Below are positions 1 to 10,209 of a DNA stretch of 29,078 nt, one piece after another; position 1 is the stretch's first letter; each line of letters begins with the position of its first letter. The notes under the pieces were generated by a model. The model searched no databases, had not been told where the DNA came from, and saw nothing but the letters and a program-made list of their open reading frames with translations. The DNA is from Heterotrichella gracilis (Eukaryota > Sar > Xanthophyceae > Tribonematales > Xanthonemataceae). The position numbers were made by a program, and so were the translations under genes. The stretch covers positions 1-29,078 of the forward strand of contig JAULBX010028427.1 of the NCBI GenBank assembly GCA_032358255.1, in the 5' to 3' direction.

Positions 1-505
1 AGGGTGTTGCGAAGGTGTGTTGGATGAGGAGGTGGCCAGGAGGTAACGGCGTGTTTGGTAAGCAGCAAAGGAGCGTCTTTGCGGCAACAAGTTGAAGGCG
101 CGTGATTAGGGAAAGGGCCTGGTGCAGGGGGATTTGGAGGACAGTCAAGGATTCCAGCTAGCAAATGCCTGTATTGTTGAGGTTTTGTGGTAGTCACAGT
201 GACTAGATGGTCCGCCAGGCAAGCGCGATCACACATCTTTTGCCAGGCATAATGTTTTGCACAATGTTTCCTGGATTTTAACAGAACGCATTATTATGAC
301 ACTTACCCAAGTGATAGCCAATACTTCAATGGGCTTGCATGCGAATAGACATGTCGTTCAGATGGTTGCATGTACATGCATAACTAGGACATGTCCTTGT
401 TGCAAACTGGCAGAATACTGCAAGACCCTCTGCGTGTTCCACCCTTCAAAGCAAGTTGCATGTTTTGGTGACAAAGGTAGTTACTGTAGCTGGTAGCTGA
501 GGACG
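1..505. other. Non-coding stretch at window start
   Basis: I see no convincing coding region, RNA gene or repeat here. The open frames lack an ATG start, have no family resemblance and no good splice sites. The right-hand part is immediately 3' of the minus-strand gene that stops at 506, so it probably holds that gene's 3' UTR. Confidence 0.5.
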
Positions 506-1251
506 TCAGGCCACCACGCCGGCATCCACATACGCATCCTGTTGCTGCCAGCGGGCGCCCCCACAGCTGCCACTGCCCAGCCTGGCATGCTTGCAGGGCT
601 GCTCATCCTCCCACCCCTCCAGGTCATCCTCCAGGCTGTTCCTGTGCCTCACACTAGGCCACCCTCCCGCGGATACATCCTGTCCCACCTCACAGGCGTC
701 AGGCAGCTCTACAAACTCGTCCTGCTCCCAGTAGCCCACGCCAGGCGGCAGCAGGCGGAAGCCCCCCTTCGAGGCATACACTGCGGCGCTGCTGCCAGTA
801 TTGTGCGTCACTGGCGCCTCGTCCTGTGCTAGATCTGCTGCTGGCCAGTCCCGGCACTCCGCCTGCCATGCCCAGTCCGGCCGCTGAGCATTGCAGTCAG
901 CAGTTGCAAGGGCTTGCAGCACCAACTCCTGAAGCGGAATACACAGTACCATGTTTGGGTAGGCTTCATAGATTCCTGAAGCATTGAAGGGTGGCTGCTG
1001 TCACCGGGATGAGGTACATTCGGGAACATGCCAGCTGCAGCTGCCATTCTGCAGCATCAAAATTTTAAAACAGCCAGGCACAAGCGCATAACCAGAGCCC
1101 TCAGCTAGCTGTCGCATACCTGTGTGGTCCCTCTGGGAGCAGGGGTCTCAGGAGTGGTTGTTTCCTGGCATAGGTTGACTGCTTCTGCTTGCGGAAACGG
1201 TTCATGGGTTGAGCTTTCTACTTGGTCAAGGGGCGCCCAATCGGTCCTTGC
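506..1251 (-). CDS. 3' part of an unrecognised protein gene (last two exons)
   Basis: I do not recognise this protein. Two exons join in frame: 1251-1120 (44 codons, phase 0 at both ends, acceptor CACTACAG, donor GTATGC) and 997-506 (or 994-506), ending in TGA. The second exon follows the acceptor GGTGACAGCAG, a NAGNAG tandem acceptor that would include or skip one Gln. The joined frame is acidic and Thr/Pro-rich at first (ETTTPETPAP), then carries GIYEAYPNMVLCIPLQELVL and an acidic C-terminal part rich in Glu, Asp and Trp. It is open across the splice and reads like protein, not like a shadow frame. The acceptor at 1251 means at least one more exon lies upstream. A candidate exon end is the phase-0 donor GTACGC near 1539, but its frame looks repeat-like, so I left it out. 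The 5' end is therefore missing from this call. Confidence 0.5.
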
Positions 1252-2290
1252 CTGTAGTGAATGAAAAAGCGCACACTTTCAATATACACTAGAGTAATAG
1301 CGAGCAACAGTGGTAACACAGTGCAACCAAAAGACAAGAGCGTGGAGTAGCGTGTCGCATGCGGACTGTTTCAAAGGGAAGAAACCAACCTCGTCGCTAG
1401 AGCGCAGCTGCGCAATTGCAATGCATGCATGCATCATGGACATGCGAATTGGCAACAACCTTGCGAGCGCCAGCAACTCGCGTCACGCATAAGCATATTG
1501 TATCCTTGTCAGGTGAAACAAACACCGTGCGCGCGTACCAGTGCTTGGAGTTCTGTGCTCCCGGAGAGCATGGCATGTGTAAAGTCAGCACGAGCAGATG
1601 CTCCCCCAGAACCCAAGCTGGTCACTTTGGTTGTGCTGCTTAGGTTGTTGCCGACACTTTGTGCGCGACGGTAGGTCGGCGTCGGCTCGAAACCCTCCAT
1701 CGCACAGTTCCTTGCCACAAGGTGAGTTGGGTTGCAACTTCCGCGTAGTGCCCCGGGAAGATGGATAGACAAGTGCACCTTTGAAACGCGCGAGCCTTGC
1801 CAAGAGAATATCACTATTATGGGGTTGATCAACAGGAACGTCTCAACGGTTGTTAAGGTGGCAAACCAGTTGCGAAACTGGTTTTATGGGTCCGAAGCTA
1901 ATTTGTGGGGATTTCGGCAGAAACTTAAAAACCCTCTTGACAACCCTTGAGCAGTGTTGACGATGCATTCAATGCCGCATTTGTCAGTCACATACAAGGT
2001 GCACGTAACCTGCTTCGTGTATCCGTGCTCGAATACCTGTGTTTGCGTTGTCGCATGACAGTCTTTTAGTGCTGCAAGTCTTTGGGTTGCTTGTGGTTGA
2101 AATCCAACCCAACAACCAATGTGACAAACCTAACACATATCCAGCACGCATGCATGCATAGTTCTCGGCTCGCCTGAACGTGTCTGTAGCAGTTGAACCC
2201 AATTGCAAAGCACCTTTCTACCTGCCGTAGTGATAGCGGTCTGAATTGGGTCTTGCTGCTGGCCTTGGGCCCGACCTTTCCAAAACCGCA
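1252..2290. other. Intron and upstream DNA of the preceding gene; 5' flank of the cytochrome b5 gene
   Basis: This region must contain the unplaced 5' exon(s) of the minus-strand gene ending at 506, plus the promoter of the plus-strand cytochrome b5 gene. It holds TGCATGCA runs at 1421-1434 and about 2149-2160. A minus-strand frame of about 100 codons (1509-1832) contains GFEPTPTYRRA. That kind of peptide is often a translation of repeat or tRNA-like DNA, so I do not call it a gene. Confidence 0.4.
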
Positions 2291-2674
2291 ATGGACACCC
2301 AAGAGTTGCTAGCTTACGGTCTAACCGTGCTTGCTGCTATTCTCGCTGCCGTCATTTTCTTCTCTAAGCCTGCACCTGACCTCAGCAAGCTGAAAAGCAG
2401 TGCAGCCGCAAAGGGCGGCTTGTACACCCTGAAGGAAATCAAGAAGCACAATAAGGCTGGCGACTGCTGGATCATCATTCGGAGCAGAGACCACAATGAC
2501 CAAGCCAGGGTCTACGACGTCACCTCGTATGTTAATGAGCATCCTGGTGGGGAGGCCATCCTGAGGAATGCGGGTAAAGACTCAACAAACGGCTTCTACG
2601 GGTCCCAGCACCCACCCAGGGTGTTTGATCTGATAGAGGACTTTTACATTGGGGACGTGGTGGTCCCCCAGTAG
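2291..2674 (+). CDS. Membrane-anchored cytochrome b5-like heme protein
   Basis: A 127-aa single-exon protein. An N-terminal hydrophobic segment (residues about 8-24) precedes a cytochrome b5 heme-binding domain (about 43-121). The first axial heme ligand is in the HPGG motif at 84-87. The second is most likely His107, in GFYGSQHP, followed by the VFDLIEDFYIGDV end typical of plant CB5-like proteins with an N-terminal anchor (the Arabidopsis CB5LP type is the closest I recall). Classical cytochrome b5 has its anchor at the C-terminus. Members carry electrons to membrane-bound desaturases, hydroxylases or other acceptors; the partner here is unknown. I chose ATG 2291 because the frame continues upstream only into non-conserved sequence and this start puts the hydrophobic anchor at the N-terminus. 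Stop is TAG. The absence of introns contrasts with most neighbours. Confidence 0.92.
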   Translation: MDTQELLAYGLTVLAAILAAVIFFSKPAPDLSKLKSSAAAKGGLYTLKEIKKHNKAGDCWIIIRSRDHNDQARVYDVTSYVNEHPGGEAILRNAGKDSTNGFYGSQHPPRVFDLIEDFYIGDVVVPQ

Positions 2675-4003
2675 CAGTCACTTTTTACGTGACCGTTCAA
2701 CTTCGCTGTTTACTGGTTGTTGGGCCTTGCCAGTGGGTAATAACCCCTCTGAATGGTTTGGGATGGGCTGGACACGGTATTTGAATCGTAAAACCTTTTC
2801 CTCCTGCCACAGAAGGGTTTTTATTTTATTTGTTTGTTTTGAAGGCTTACATCGTACAATGACTCTATATCTTTGCGCCCCTAGCATGTCCAGTGGGTTA
2901 TGGGCTATGGCCTGTATGGCATGCACCTTTCATATGGCCGTCTCACGCCACATGGGCAGACCCTTGTCAGCAAACATTTTACAGCTCTCCGTTTCGTTAG
3001 AGTAGGACATGTGTACGTACACTAGCTCGACTTTCCTGTGTGCAAACACATGGCAGTCAGCTGTAATCATTGTGTCGTCACCCTCCTGCCAGTGGGGTGT
3101 CTTGTAATGGTTGACGCAAACCCCATGAGGCGCCAGTCAAAAAAAGAAGCACTTTGTGTCAGTGAGTTACAGCAACTGGTTGGTAACCCGGCACACCATC
3201 CACTGTAGTGCATTCACAGGTCACGGGCAACAAGTACCACCCGGGATTTCACTGGCACCAAGGTATCGCATCAGCAAAGTTTACAAAAGCAATGCTCGTA
3301 GGTTGCAGTAAAACGAAATACGATGCAACCTGCTCAAAGCAGAGGGAAAAGTTCACGCCAGGGCTACCAAAAATGGTTGCTGTTGGGAGGCCTGCAGAAT
3401 CGGCCCAGACCAGTACAGCAACAGTAGTTTGGGAGAGGAATGGGCAGGCACTGCACGGTAACCAGGGAGCAAGGAACGCCAATACAGTGTACAGTGTCAC
3501 CATGTGCGCAAGCCTCCTTATTGTATCCTACGGGGCGGCAGCACATGCCACAATGACAAAAAGAGCACACCAGCACAAAATACCTTGAGCTGACCACGAA
3601 TGGACGGAGTGTTTTATGAACAATAACCACTTGAAACCTACTTGAGCTTGTCATAGTCTAGTACATGGATGCCTCCACAACCGGAACCACTTGCCCCACC
3701 CACCCATCACTCCCCCAAAGTGATGGGGGGCCCCTCTACCCATTAAATATAGGGGAGGCCAAATTGCGCAACAGCTTGTATCTACATCCACATGCCCACC
3801 CCCCCGGGCTGTGGAGCCGGAGAGCACACCAGCAGTGCGCAGTGGATGGCGTGTACCATGCGACCCACCCACCCAAGTATTGGGATGCAAACCCCCTGGC
3901 TTTGGCTCCCAAAACCCTAGTGTTCAGATGCCGCAGTCCGCACACGCCACGCATGCCAGCACCCTTGCCCCCCCCCACCGCCGGCAGCCTCAAGGCCAGC
4001 CCC
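2675..4003. other. Intergenic region between convergent genes
   Basis: This lies between the stop of the plus-strand cytochrome b5 gene and the stop of the minus-strand ABCG gene, so it holds two 3' UTRs. I see no convincing coding region. It contains TGTAATGG near 3102 (TGTAA is the usual green-algal polyadenylation word, but this one is more than 400 bases past the stop) and an inverted repeat at 3703-3727. The right part (about 3680-4000) is C-rich. Confidence 0.5.
3703..3727. repeat. Perfect 9-bp inverted repeat (hairpin)
   Basis: The arms CCCATCACT (3703-3711) and AGTGATGGG (3719-3727) are exact reverse complements around a 7-base loop, CCCCCAA. The hairpin lies about 280 bases beyond the stop codon of the minus-strand ABCG gene, so it could be in its 3' UTR. 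No function is shown. Confidence 0.6.
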
Positions 4004-7000
4004 TTAGCGCTTCTGGTGCTTCTTGAACTGCAGGGATGCCCATGCGCAGATGAAGAAGAACACAAAGAAGCAGAACTCGATGACCAGGTACACCCACTTG
4101 GAGAAGTCGTTCAGGGAGTAGTACTCCAGCACCTGCAAGGGACACAGAGGGTGGGTGAGCCAGGGTCACATGGGGTACAGCCTCGCAGGAGCCTATGGAC
4201 CAATCCAGCAACACTTGAGGTTGAGCACGATCAACAGTGGTGTAAGATTGCCAGATGCAACTGCTTGGCGCCATTTGTGCAAGGCTGACAATTGAACTAG
4301 CTGCACGGATGGAATGGCATGTACTACTGTAATCAATAACCTACCTGCTGGTCGCCGATCACCGCCTGCGGCACGCCCTCAAACTGGTTGATGGTGAGTG
4401 CGCCCCACGCGTAGTGCAGGAAGTCGATGTAGGCGTACCTGCACAGGGCAAGGGTAGGGTTCAGGGTTGCACTTAGGGGTTGGCTGGGCAGGTAGGGGGG
4501 CAGGGGCACAGGATTCAATGTCGGAGACTGAGCGGGCCAATAAGTGACATATAGGGACACAGGGTGACAGAATAATCTAGCTATGTACAGCACACATGGC
4601 ACCAGGCACCCTGCTTGGAGAGCAACTCCATGGAACAGGCGTTCCAATTTATCTACGATTGGCTGTGCGATATGCACGGGTGGTGGCAAAACATAACTGA
4701 ATGACTGCAACACCTGTGCCACACTTTTGCCGATCAAATCCCCTTGCCCAATGGGTACTGATCTTGCAGCGCACATAATGATGTTTCCTCCCTGTCGTGC
4801 TTTGTTAACAATTTTGTATTTATTATTCTTGTGTGACCACGCACCAGATCCAGTAGCCAGGGATGTCGTCCCAGCGCAGCAGGAACCCGGCAAAGAACAG
4901 CAGGGTGACCACATAGGCAGGCAGCGCAGCGTTGGCAACGTCCATGTTGGGCGACAGGGAGGCAACCGTGTAGGCGAGGACTGTCACAAGGGGGAGAGGG
5001 GGAGTTAGGGGAGGGAGCAGGTGGAGGGGGCTCAATCACAATGGACGAGAATGAGGGATGCAGGCAATGGGGAGAGGCGAGCAAAAATGTAAACGTCAAC
5101 ACAGCCCTGCGAAACAAGCGAGTCCTTGTCTACATCAAGCAATATATATTCAGGATGCATCAGGATTTGGGTTTTCGGATGGTGAGGACATTTGCCTTTA
5201 AAATGCAAGCCCTTCCCCCTCACCTATTCCGTTGGACAGCGTGCACAGGTACACCAGCCAGAACAGCACCCACTGGCCCTGCAGCTGTATGGGGAACCAC
5301 ACCACCAGCGAGAAAATGAGCGAGGCAATGAAGGCGATGATGAGCTCCTCGGTGATCTTGAAGCACAGGTAGGTGATCACGCGGTACAGGCCGTCGTTGC
5401 GCTCCCTGGAAGGGGGGCATATAGGGTGTTAGCATTGCAAGCCCTGGGATAGGGTTTTGCAGCTCAGCCATACAGACCATTGTTGCACTCCCCAATAGAG
5501 AGGTGGGTTGTGTGCATGGATGGCCTGGGCATGGTAGAATCAGTGCAAGGACAGGACGGCTTGCCGCCACTTGTAAAGGCTGACTGGCCATCCGTTTGTG
5601 CTGCTGGATGCATGTAGCTTGAAAAAGACTAGGACAGTGTCATGGACAATCATTGCCTGCCCACGCACCTGACAAACAGCGGGCGCTCGAGGACCAGCGA
5701 GGGCACGTAGGAGGCGGCACCGAAGGCGGGCAGCGTGCACCACATGAACAGGATGGCCACAATGTTGATGACGTTGTTCTGGCTGAAGTCGTTTCCGATG
5801 CCCCAGTAGAGGGACATGATGAGCAGGGAGAAGATGAGCTTGTCACCCACACGCGGGCCCAACCAGGCGCCGTCCTTGTAGTTGGTGGAGGTGCGGTACT
5901 GTGGAAGGGGAGGGGAGGAGGCCGGGGGTCAGCAAGAGCAGCGCAGAGGGTTACAGTAGCAAAGAACATGTTGATGTCCAGGTATGCATGGTTGAAAGAA
6001 ATTCGGATTACATCAGGTGGGGATTGGCGAGGCAGTGCAACCCCTGCCTGCCTGCAATGGCGCACCCATCAGAAGGAAAGGGCTGAGAAAGATCGCCACA
6101 GGGTTTGTGGCCACCACCTTGAACACACTATAGGCCCAAAAACGGATTAAGCTTTGTGGCCGCGCACCTTGAACATGGTCTTGAGGGCCCATGTGAACGA
6201 GGTCACGGTTGGGCGGGTGACCATCAGCTCCTTCATGGTTGTCTCGCTGATGATGCTCCCCTGGTGCATGTACTCGTCAACCTGCTTGGTGGCCACAGCC
6301 TTCACCTCAGACTTGTCGTACACATCGGCAAACTCGGAGGCCTTGCCCTGGCGATCACCCTGCAGGCGGAGGGCGGGTGCGGGTCACGGGCGGGTGGTGG
6401 GGCTGAGGTAGGTGGTGCGGGCAGGCGGGTGTATGGGTGGAGGTGGTTGCTGGTCCCTGAGAAGGCGGGGTGCGCCACATGTGGTGTGTGGGGAGGTGAA
6501 TGCAGCGCAAGGCACATGGGTACCAGTGGGACCATGTGGCATGGTAAGGCACTAGGGGTAATGCAGCTGCGTGGAGGAGCGAAACATCGTGCAGCGTGCC
6601 CTGCATGCACACCTCCTCAGACTTGGACAGGCCTAATAGCTTGTGCAGCCTGCCTACCCTAACAGCTCCACACACATCATACAACCCACAGAGCGCTACA
6701 AACAAACGGCAGCAGGTTGAGCTACCCCACAGGGGCAGACAGCTCCCACCCCCCGCACACACATTGGTTGTGATGTCCACAATCCACTCTGCCTCGTTCT
6801 CCCCCTCTCCCAATGCCTCCACCTCTGGTGAGGTCTCCTTGAAGAAGGAGATGGCCTGGTCACCTGAAACAAGAGACATAACCCCCTCATCATCAGGGTC
6901 AACAGGGTGGGTCACATCATCCACTAGACAACCCAAATGAACCAAAATTTTAAGCATGGTTAACGGCCAAAGGGGTTAAGCGTAAGTCCTTGTGATCAAG

Positions 7001-9098
7001 GCAGCAGATGTACTGACATTGCAGTTTGCGCCCTGATCAGCTAACACAACGAGGCTCGCATTCGAGACCCAGTCAGGTACACCACCATGCAGTGCAGACT
7101 AACACAGCAATGCCACCACAGAACAAAGCACTGAAGAGGTGTCAGGGTAGTGCCCGCACCATTCTCGCCAAAGTAGATGACCCTGCCCCTGAGCAGCATG
7201 ATGAGGCGGTCAAACAGGCGGAAGGCATAGGGTGTGGGCGAGTGGATGGTGGCGCAGATGGTGATGCCGATCTGGACCAGCGACTTCACCACAGTCATCA
7301 CCTGTGCACAGGGGAAGCCGCTCAGATGGCTGCGCAGTGGCACTGTCAAGTGATGTCAAGCCCCCGCTTGCTGTTGGTATATGCAGGTGGCCAGCACCCA
7401 ACATGGGGCGCAGGTGGCCGGCAACCGACAGTCTGCCCCCATGGCTACTGCACACCACGGTTTCCCGCTAATGCCCCCATTGCAACAAGGTTGTGGAGAC
7501 CTGTGTGATGCATACACAGGTGCGCACGCCAACTTTGAGCTGTGCCACACCTCATTGGCTGTGTAGGAGTCCAGGCCAGAGGTAGGCTCGTCCAGAAACA
7601 GAACCCTAGGGTTTGTAATGAGCGCGATGCCGATGTTCACGCGCTTGGCTTGCCCGCCGGAGATGCCGCGCGCCATGGCCGACCCTATCCGCACGTCGCG
7701 GCAGGTGTTGAGAGCCAGCTCGTCAATCAGCTCGTTCACTGCCTCCTTCTTCTCGCTGTAGGGCTCCGACTGCTCGCGCTTCAGCTCAGCGGTGTACATG
7801 AGCATCTCAAACACGGTGAGGGTGTCGATCAGGGTGTCTGCGCACAGCCAGGGTGTTGATCAGGGATGCTGTGCGCTGCAAGGGTGCATCAGGGTATTTG
7901 CAGCCCAGGTGGAGGTGAGGACAAGAAGCCCTGTGCAGTGAACGTGAGGAGCCCAGACGGGTGAGTTGCAACCCACTTGCGCCACTGCCACTGTTAGGAC
8001 ATGTGCATCCATAGAATGCAGGCTGCGAGCGCAGTACATGCACAACTCAGTATGCATAATACGCCTGGTGCACGAATAGTGGAAACCACTGTATTTGCAG
8101 AATTTGAACCGCTGCCTATAAGCAGACTGTTTCGTCTCTTGCAACTCGGCGGCATTGTGCTCCAGGGCGTAGGAATTCTCTACCTATCCGGTGCAGCGCC
8201 GCACAAACATGGGCGAGGGTTAAGACCGTGAAGCTTAGGGTTTAGGGTTGAAGCGCCTTACCAAACTGCTCCACGTAGCCTGTGTACCGCCTCAGGAACA
8301 TGGGAGTCGCCTTGGTTCCCGCAAAAGTCAGACTGCCTTGGAGTTTGCCCACGGTCTTACGCCCTGCCAGCACATCTGCAAGACCCAGCACAACAATTAG
8401 CCACCCAGTTGAACAGACACATGGCAGGGACGGTAAACACCAAGGAGACCAGCAGCAAAGGAGACCAACACCAGCCCGCGAACGTACCAAGCAAAGTTGT
8501 CTTCCCAGACCCAGACGGCCCCATCTGCGTGAAAACAGTGGCAATAGACTCAGTTACAGATGGCACAGTGGTACTGCAGTACACAATATGAGCCAATTAT
8601 TCCCGATTGCGTTCCACGGTACAGTGACTCGCCGGGTCAAAGAGAAAACTTACCAGGGCAGCCATCTGCCCGGCATTGAAGAAGCCAGACACGTCCTTCA
8701 ACAGCGCGACGTCGTCCTTGGTCGTGTGGTGCTTCACTGTGTACGTCAGGTCCTGCATGCCACAGCAACCCCGGTTAGTACTAGCTGCTGCACCACAGGA
8801 AACACGTAGTGCGGTATGCAACGGGGCCACTAGGCGTGGCTGAGCCGTCTGTCCGGCTGCCACTTTCGGTGCAACATGCGGTGCGTGCTTAGGTAACCGG
8901 TGTGCAATGTGTGCCACATTTGTGTGGGGACAAGGTCCACACCTTGAACACGATCCTCATTCCCTTGCGCTTCAAGCTGCCATCGCTGCCGTCCGACGCA
9001 ATGGAGTCCGCGGCTGATCTGGACTTGTGCAGACTGCCATTGGCCTCGGTTTTCAATTGCTTGACGTTCACAATGTGTTCCACGGGTGAGTCGGCCAT
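4004..9098 (-). CDS. Half-size ABCG (white/PDR-type) ABC transporter
   Basis: A 632-aa ATP-driven exporter half, one nucleotide-binding domain then one transmembrane domain; it should dimerise in a membrane. Exons (high to low): 9098-8943, 8752-8654, 8524-8488, 8375-8262, 7837-7551, 7301-7160, 6863-6763, 6359-6168, 5898-5669, 5405-5224, 4980-4845, 4438-4345, 4132-4004. All introns are GT-AG and all phases agree. Walker A is GPSGSGKT (87-94), Q-loop Q134, signature ISGGQ (194-198), Walker B VLFLDE (214-219), H-loop His251; the ATPase set is complete. The linker has EWIVDITTN, the usual 'ADWxLDxTT' position. Six hydrophobic segments follow, from about residue 396, the last ending just before the tail KKHQKR. 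Start: ATG 9098 gives a short hydrophilic leader; TAG codons lie just upstream. Substrate is not predictable. Exon 3 is only 37 bases and encodes Walker A almost alone. Confidence 0.95.
8235..8249 (+). repeat. Two telomere-like TTTAGGG units in an intron
   Basis: CTTAGGGTTTAGGGTT lies in intron 4 of the half-size ABCG gene (7838-8261), just before its 5' splice site as read on the minus strand. TTTAGGG is the telomere unit of most plants and many green algae. Two units are too few to call a telomere relic with certainty; it may also act as a telo-box. Confidence 0.6.
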
Positions 9099-10209
9099 GC
9101 TTGCTAGGGCTAGATACAACGGCCGGAGGTACCGACACTACAATCGAGACGTGTTCTGAGCCTCCTCTGCGGTAGATACAGCTCCCCTTGCCTATGTGGC
9201 TTCAGTGGCCGGCTATAGGGATATATGCATGCAGTGCACTATGACCGATACTCCACGGTCTGCACGATGTGTGCGTTGTCCAAGCGGTCGGCGACACCAG
9301 CTTACTCACGATTGCAAGGACCAAGCAAGACGAAGCACCTTGGTGTGCGCGCTGCACTCTGCTCTGGACAGCACAGCCAGTTCTGGCTTTGTATGGCTGC
9401 CCAACGAGTTGTGGCCAATCCAAAAGTTAGGCTGCGGTTACCTAACCCAATGCCCAATTCTCGAAAATCCAAATCCCTGGGATACCAGCCCTTCAGAATC
9501 CCACCCTGTAGGCAAAAGTCCAACCTCCCACTGGGCCCCTTGCACTTCAAGTTGCAGGTTTCACATTTTCCATCCTTGCACCTTGCCCAATATGATATCT
9601 GCCTTGGGCTTGAAAGGGCTTGAAAACATGTGAGCCGTGCAGGCAGTTCACCTCCTTGCCAGTGGCATTTCCCGCCATTTCGGCGGGAAGACGGGGGGTT
9701 GTGCTACGTCCTAAAGACTCTATACGTCAAAGAAAAAGTGATGCAGCAGGGCATTAACACAGCCGTGCAGCTGAGCAAGCAACAAATAAAAAGTTAAAGC
9801 AGGAAGAGTGAATACTCCAGCAATGAATACTGACACTGCAGCAGCGCTGTGATTTGACCAGGCGGTGATTGCACTTGATAGGGGTGATAACGTGCAGGCT
9901 GTGGCTGCATCATAGCAAGACTTGCAAGCCAGAGGAGCAAAAATATGTTTCAAGTCGGGTCATATATGGCTCACAAGTGACCATTATATTGCAATCATGC
10001 AGATATCAGAAATGGAGCATGTCTGCCAGTGCGCACACCAAGGAACACCACGTGATCCAGGTATTACACCCACTGCGGTACTGCAGTACGGGAATCCATA
10101 TAATATTAAGCTGCACGCACAGGTAACGAAGCACCTACCGGCTCTAAACTGCAAAAAGAAGAAACTTTGCCTGTCGCAAATGTAGACCATCGCCCACCCT
10201 GCCCCACCA
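9099..10209. other. Intergenic region: ABCG promoter side and COG8 3' flank
   Basis: Both flanking genes are on the minus strand, so this holds the 3' UTR of COG8 (right) and the promoter and 5' UTR of the half-size ABCG gene (left). I see no convincing gene. A hydrophobic minus-strand frame at 9720-9953 has no ATG start and no clear acceptor. Notable sites are an inverted pair of E2F-like sites at 9668-9689 and a 12-bp palindrome at 10078-10089. Confidence 0.5.
9668..9689. promoter_or_regulatory. Inverted pair of E2F-like sites
   Basis: TTTCCCGCC (9668-9676) is followed after five bases by GGCGGGAA (9682-9689), its near-complete inverse. Each arm matches the E2F/DP consensus TTTSSCGC. The 8-bp arms could equally be a simple hairpin. 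It is 570 bases upstream of the half-size ABCG start codon. Confidence 0.4.

Noticed and set aside
2246..2290. Upstream extension of the cytochrome b5 frame
   Set aside because: The extension adds 15 non-conserved residues before the membrane anchor; ATG 2291 gives the expected N-terminus.
3208..3588. Plus-strand frame of 126 codons
   Set aside because: It starts with GTG rather than ATG, has no splice context, and the encoded sequence resembles no family.
3665..4288. Plus-strand frame of about 200 codons
   Set aside because: It runs antisense across the last exon and intron of the ABCG gene, is Pro/His-rich by composition and has no family resemblance.
9196..9633. Plus-strand frame of 145 codons upstream of the ABCG gene
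   Set aside because: It opens with GTG, has no upstream acceptor, and its composition is that of the surrounding non-coding DNA.
9720..9953. Hydrophobic minus-strand frame resembling a membrane tail
   Set aside because: It begins with a non-ATG codon, has no convincing acceptor or upstream exon, and lies in the 3' flank of COG8.
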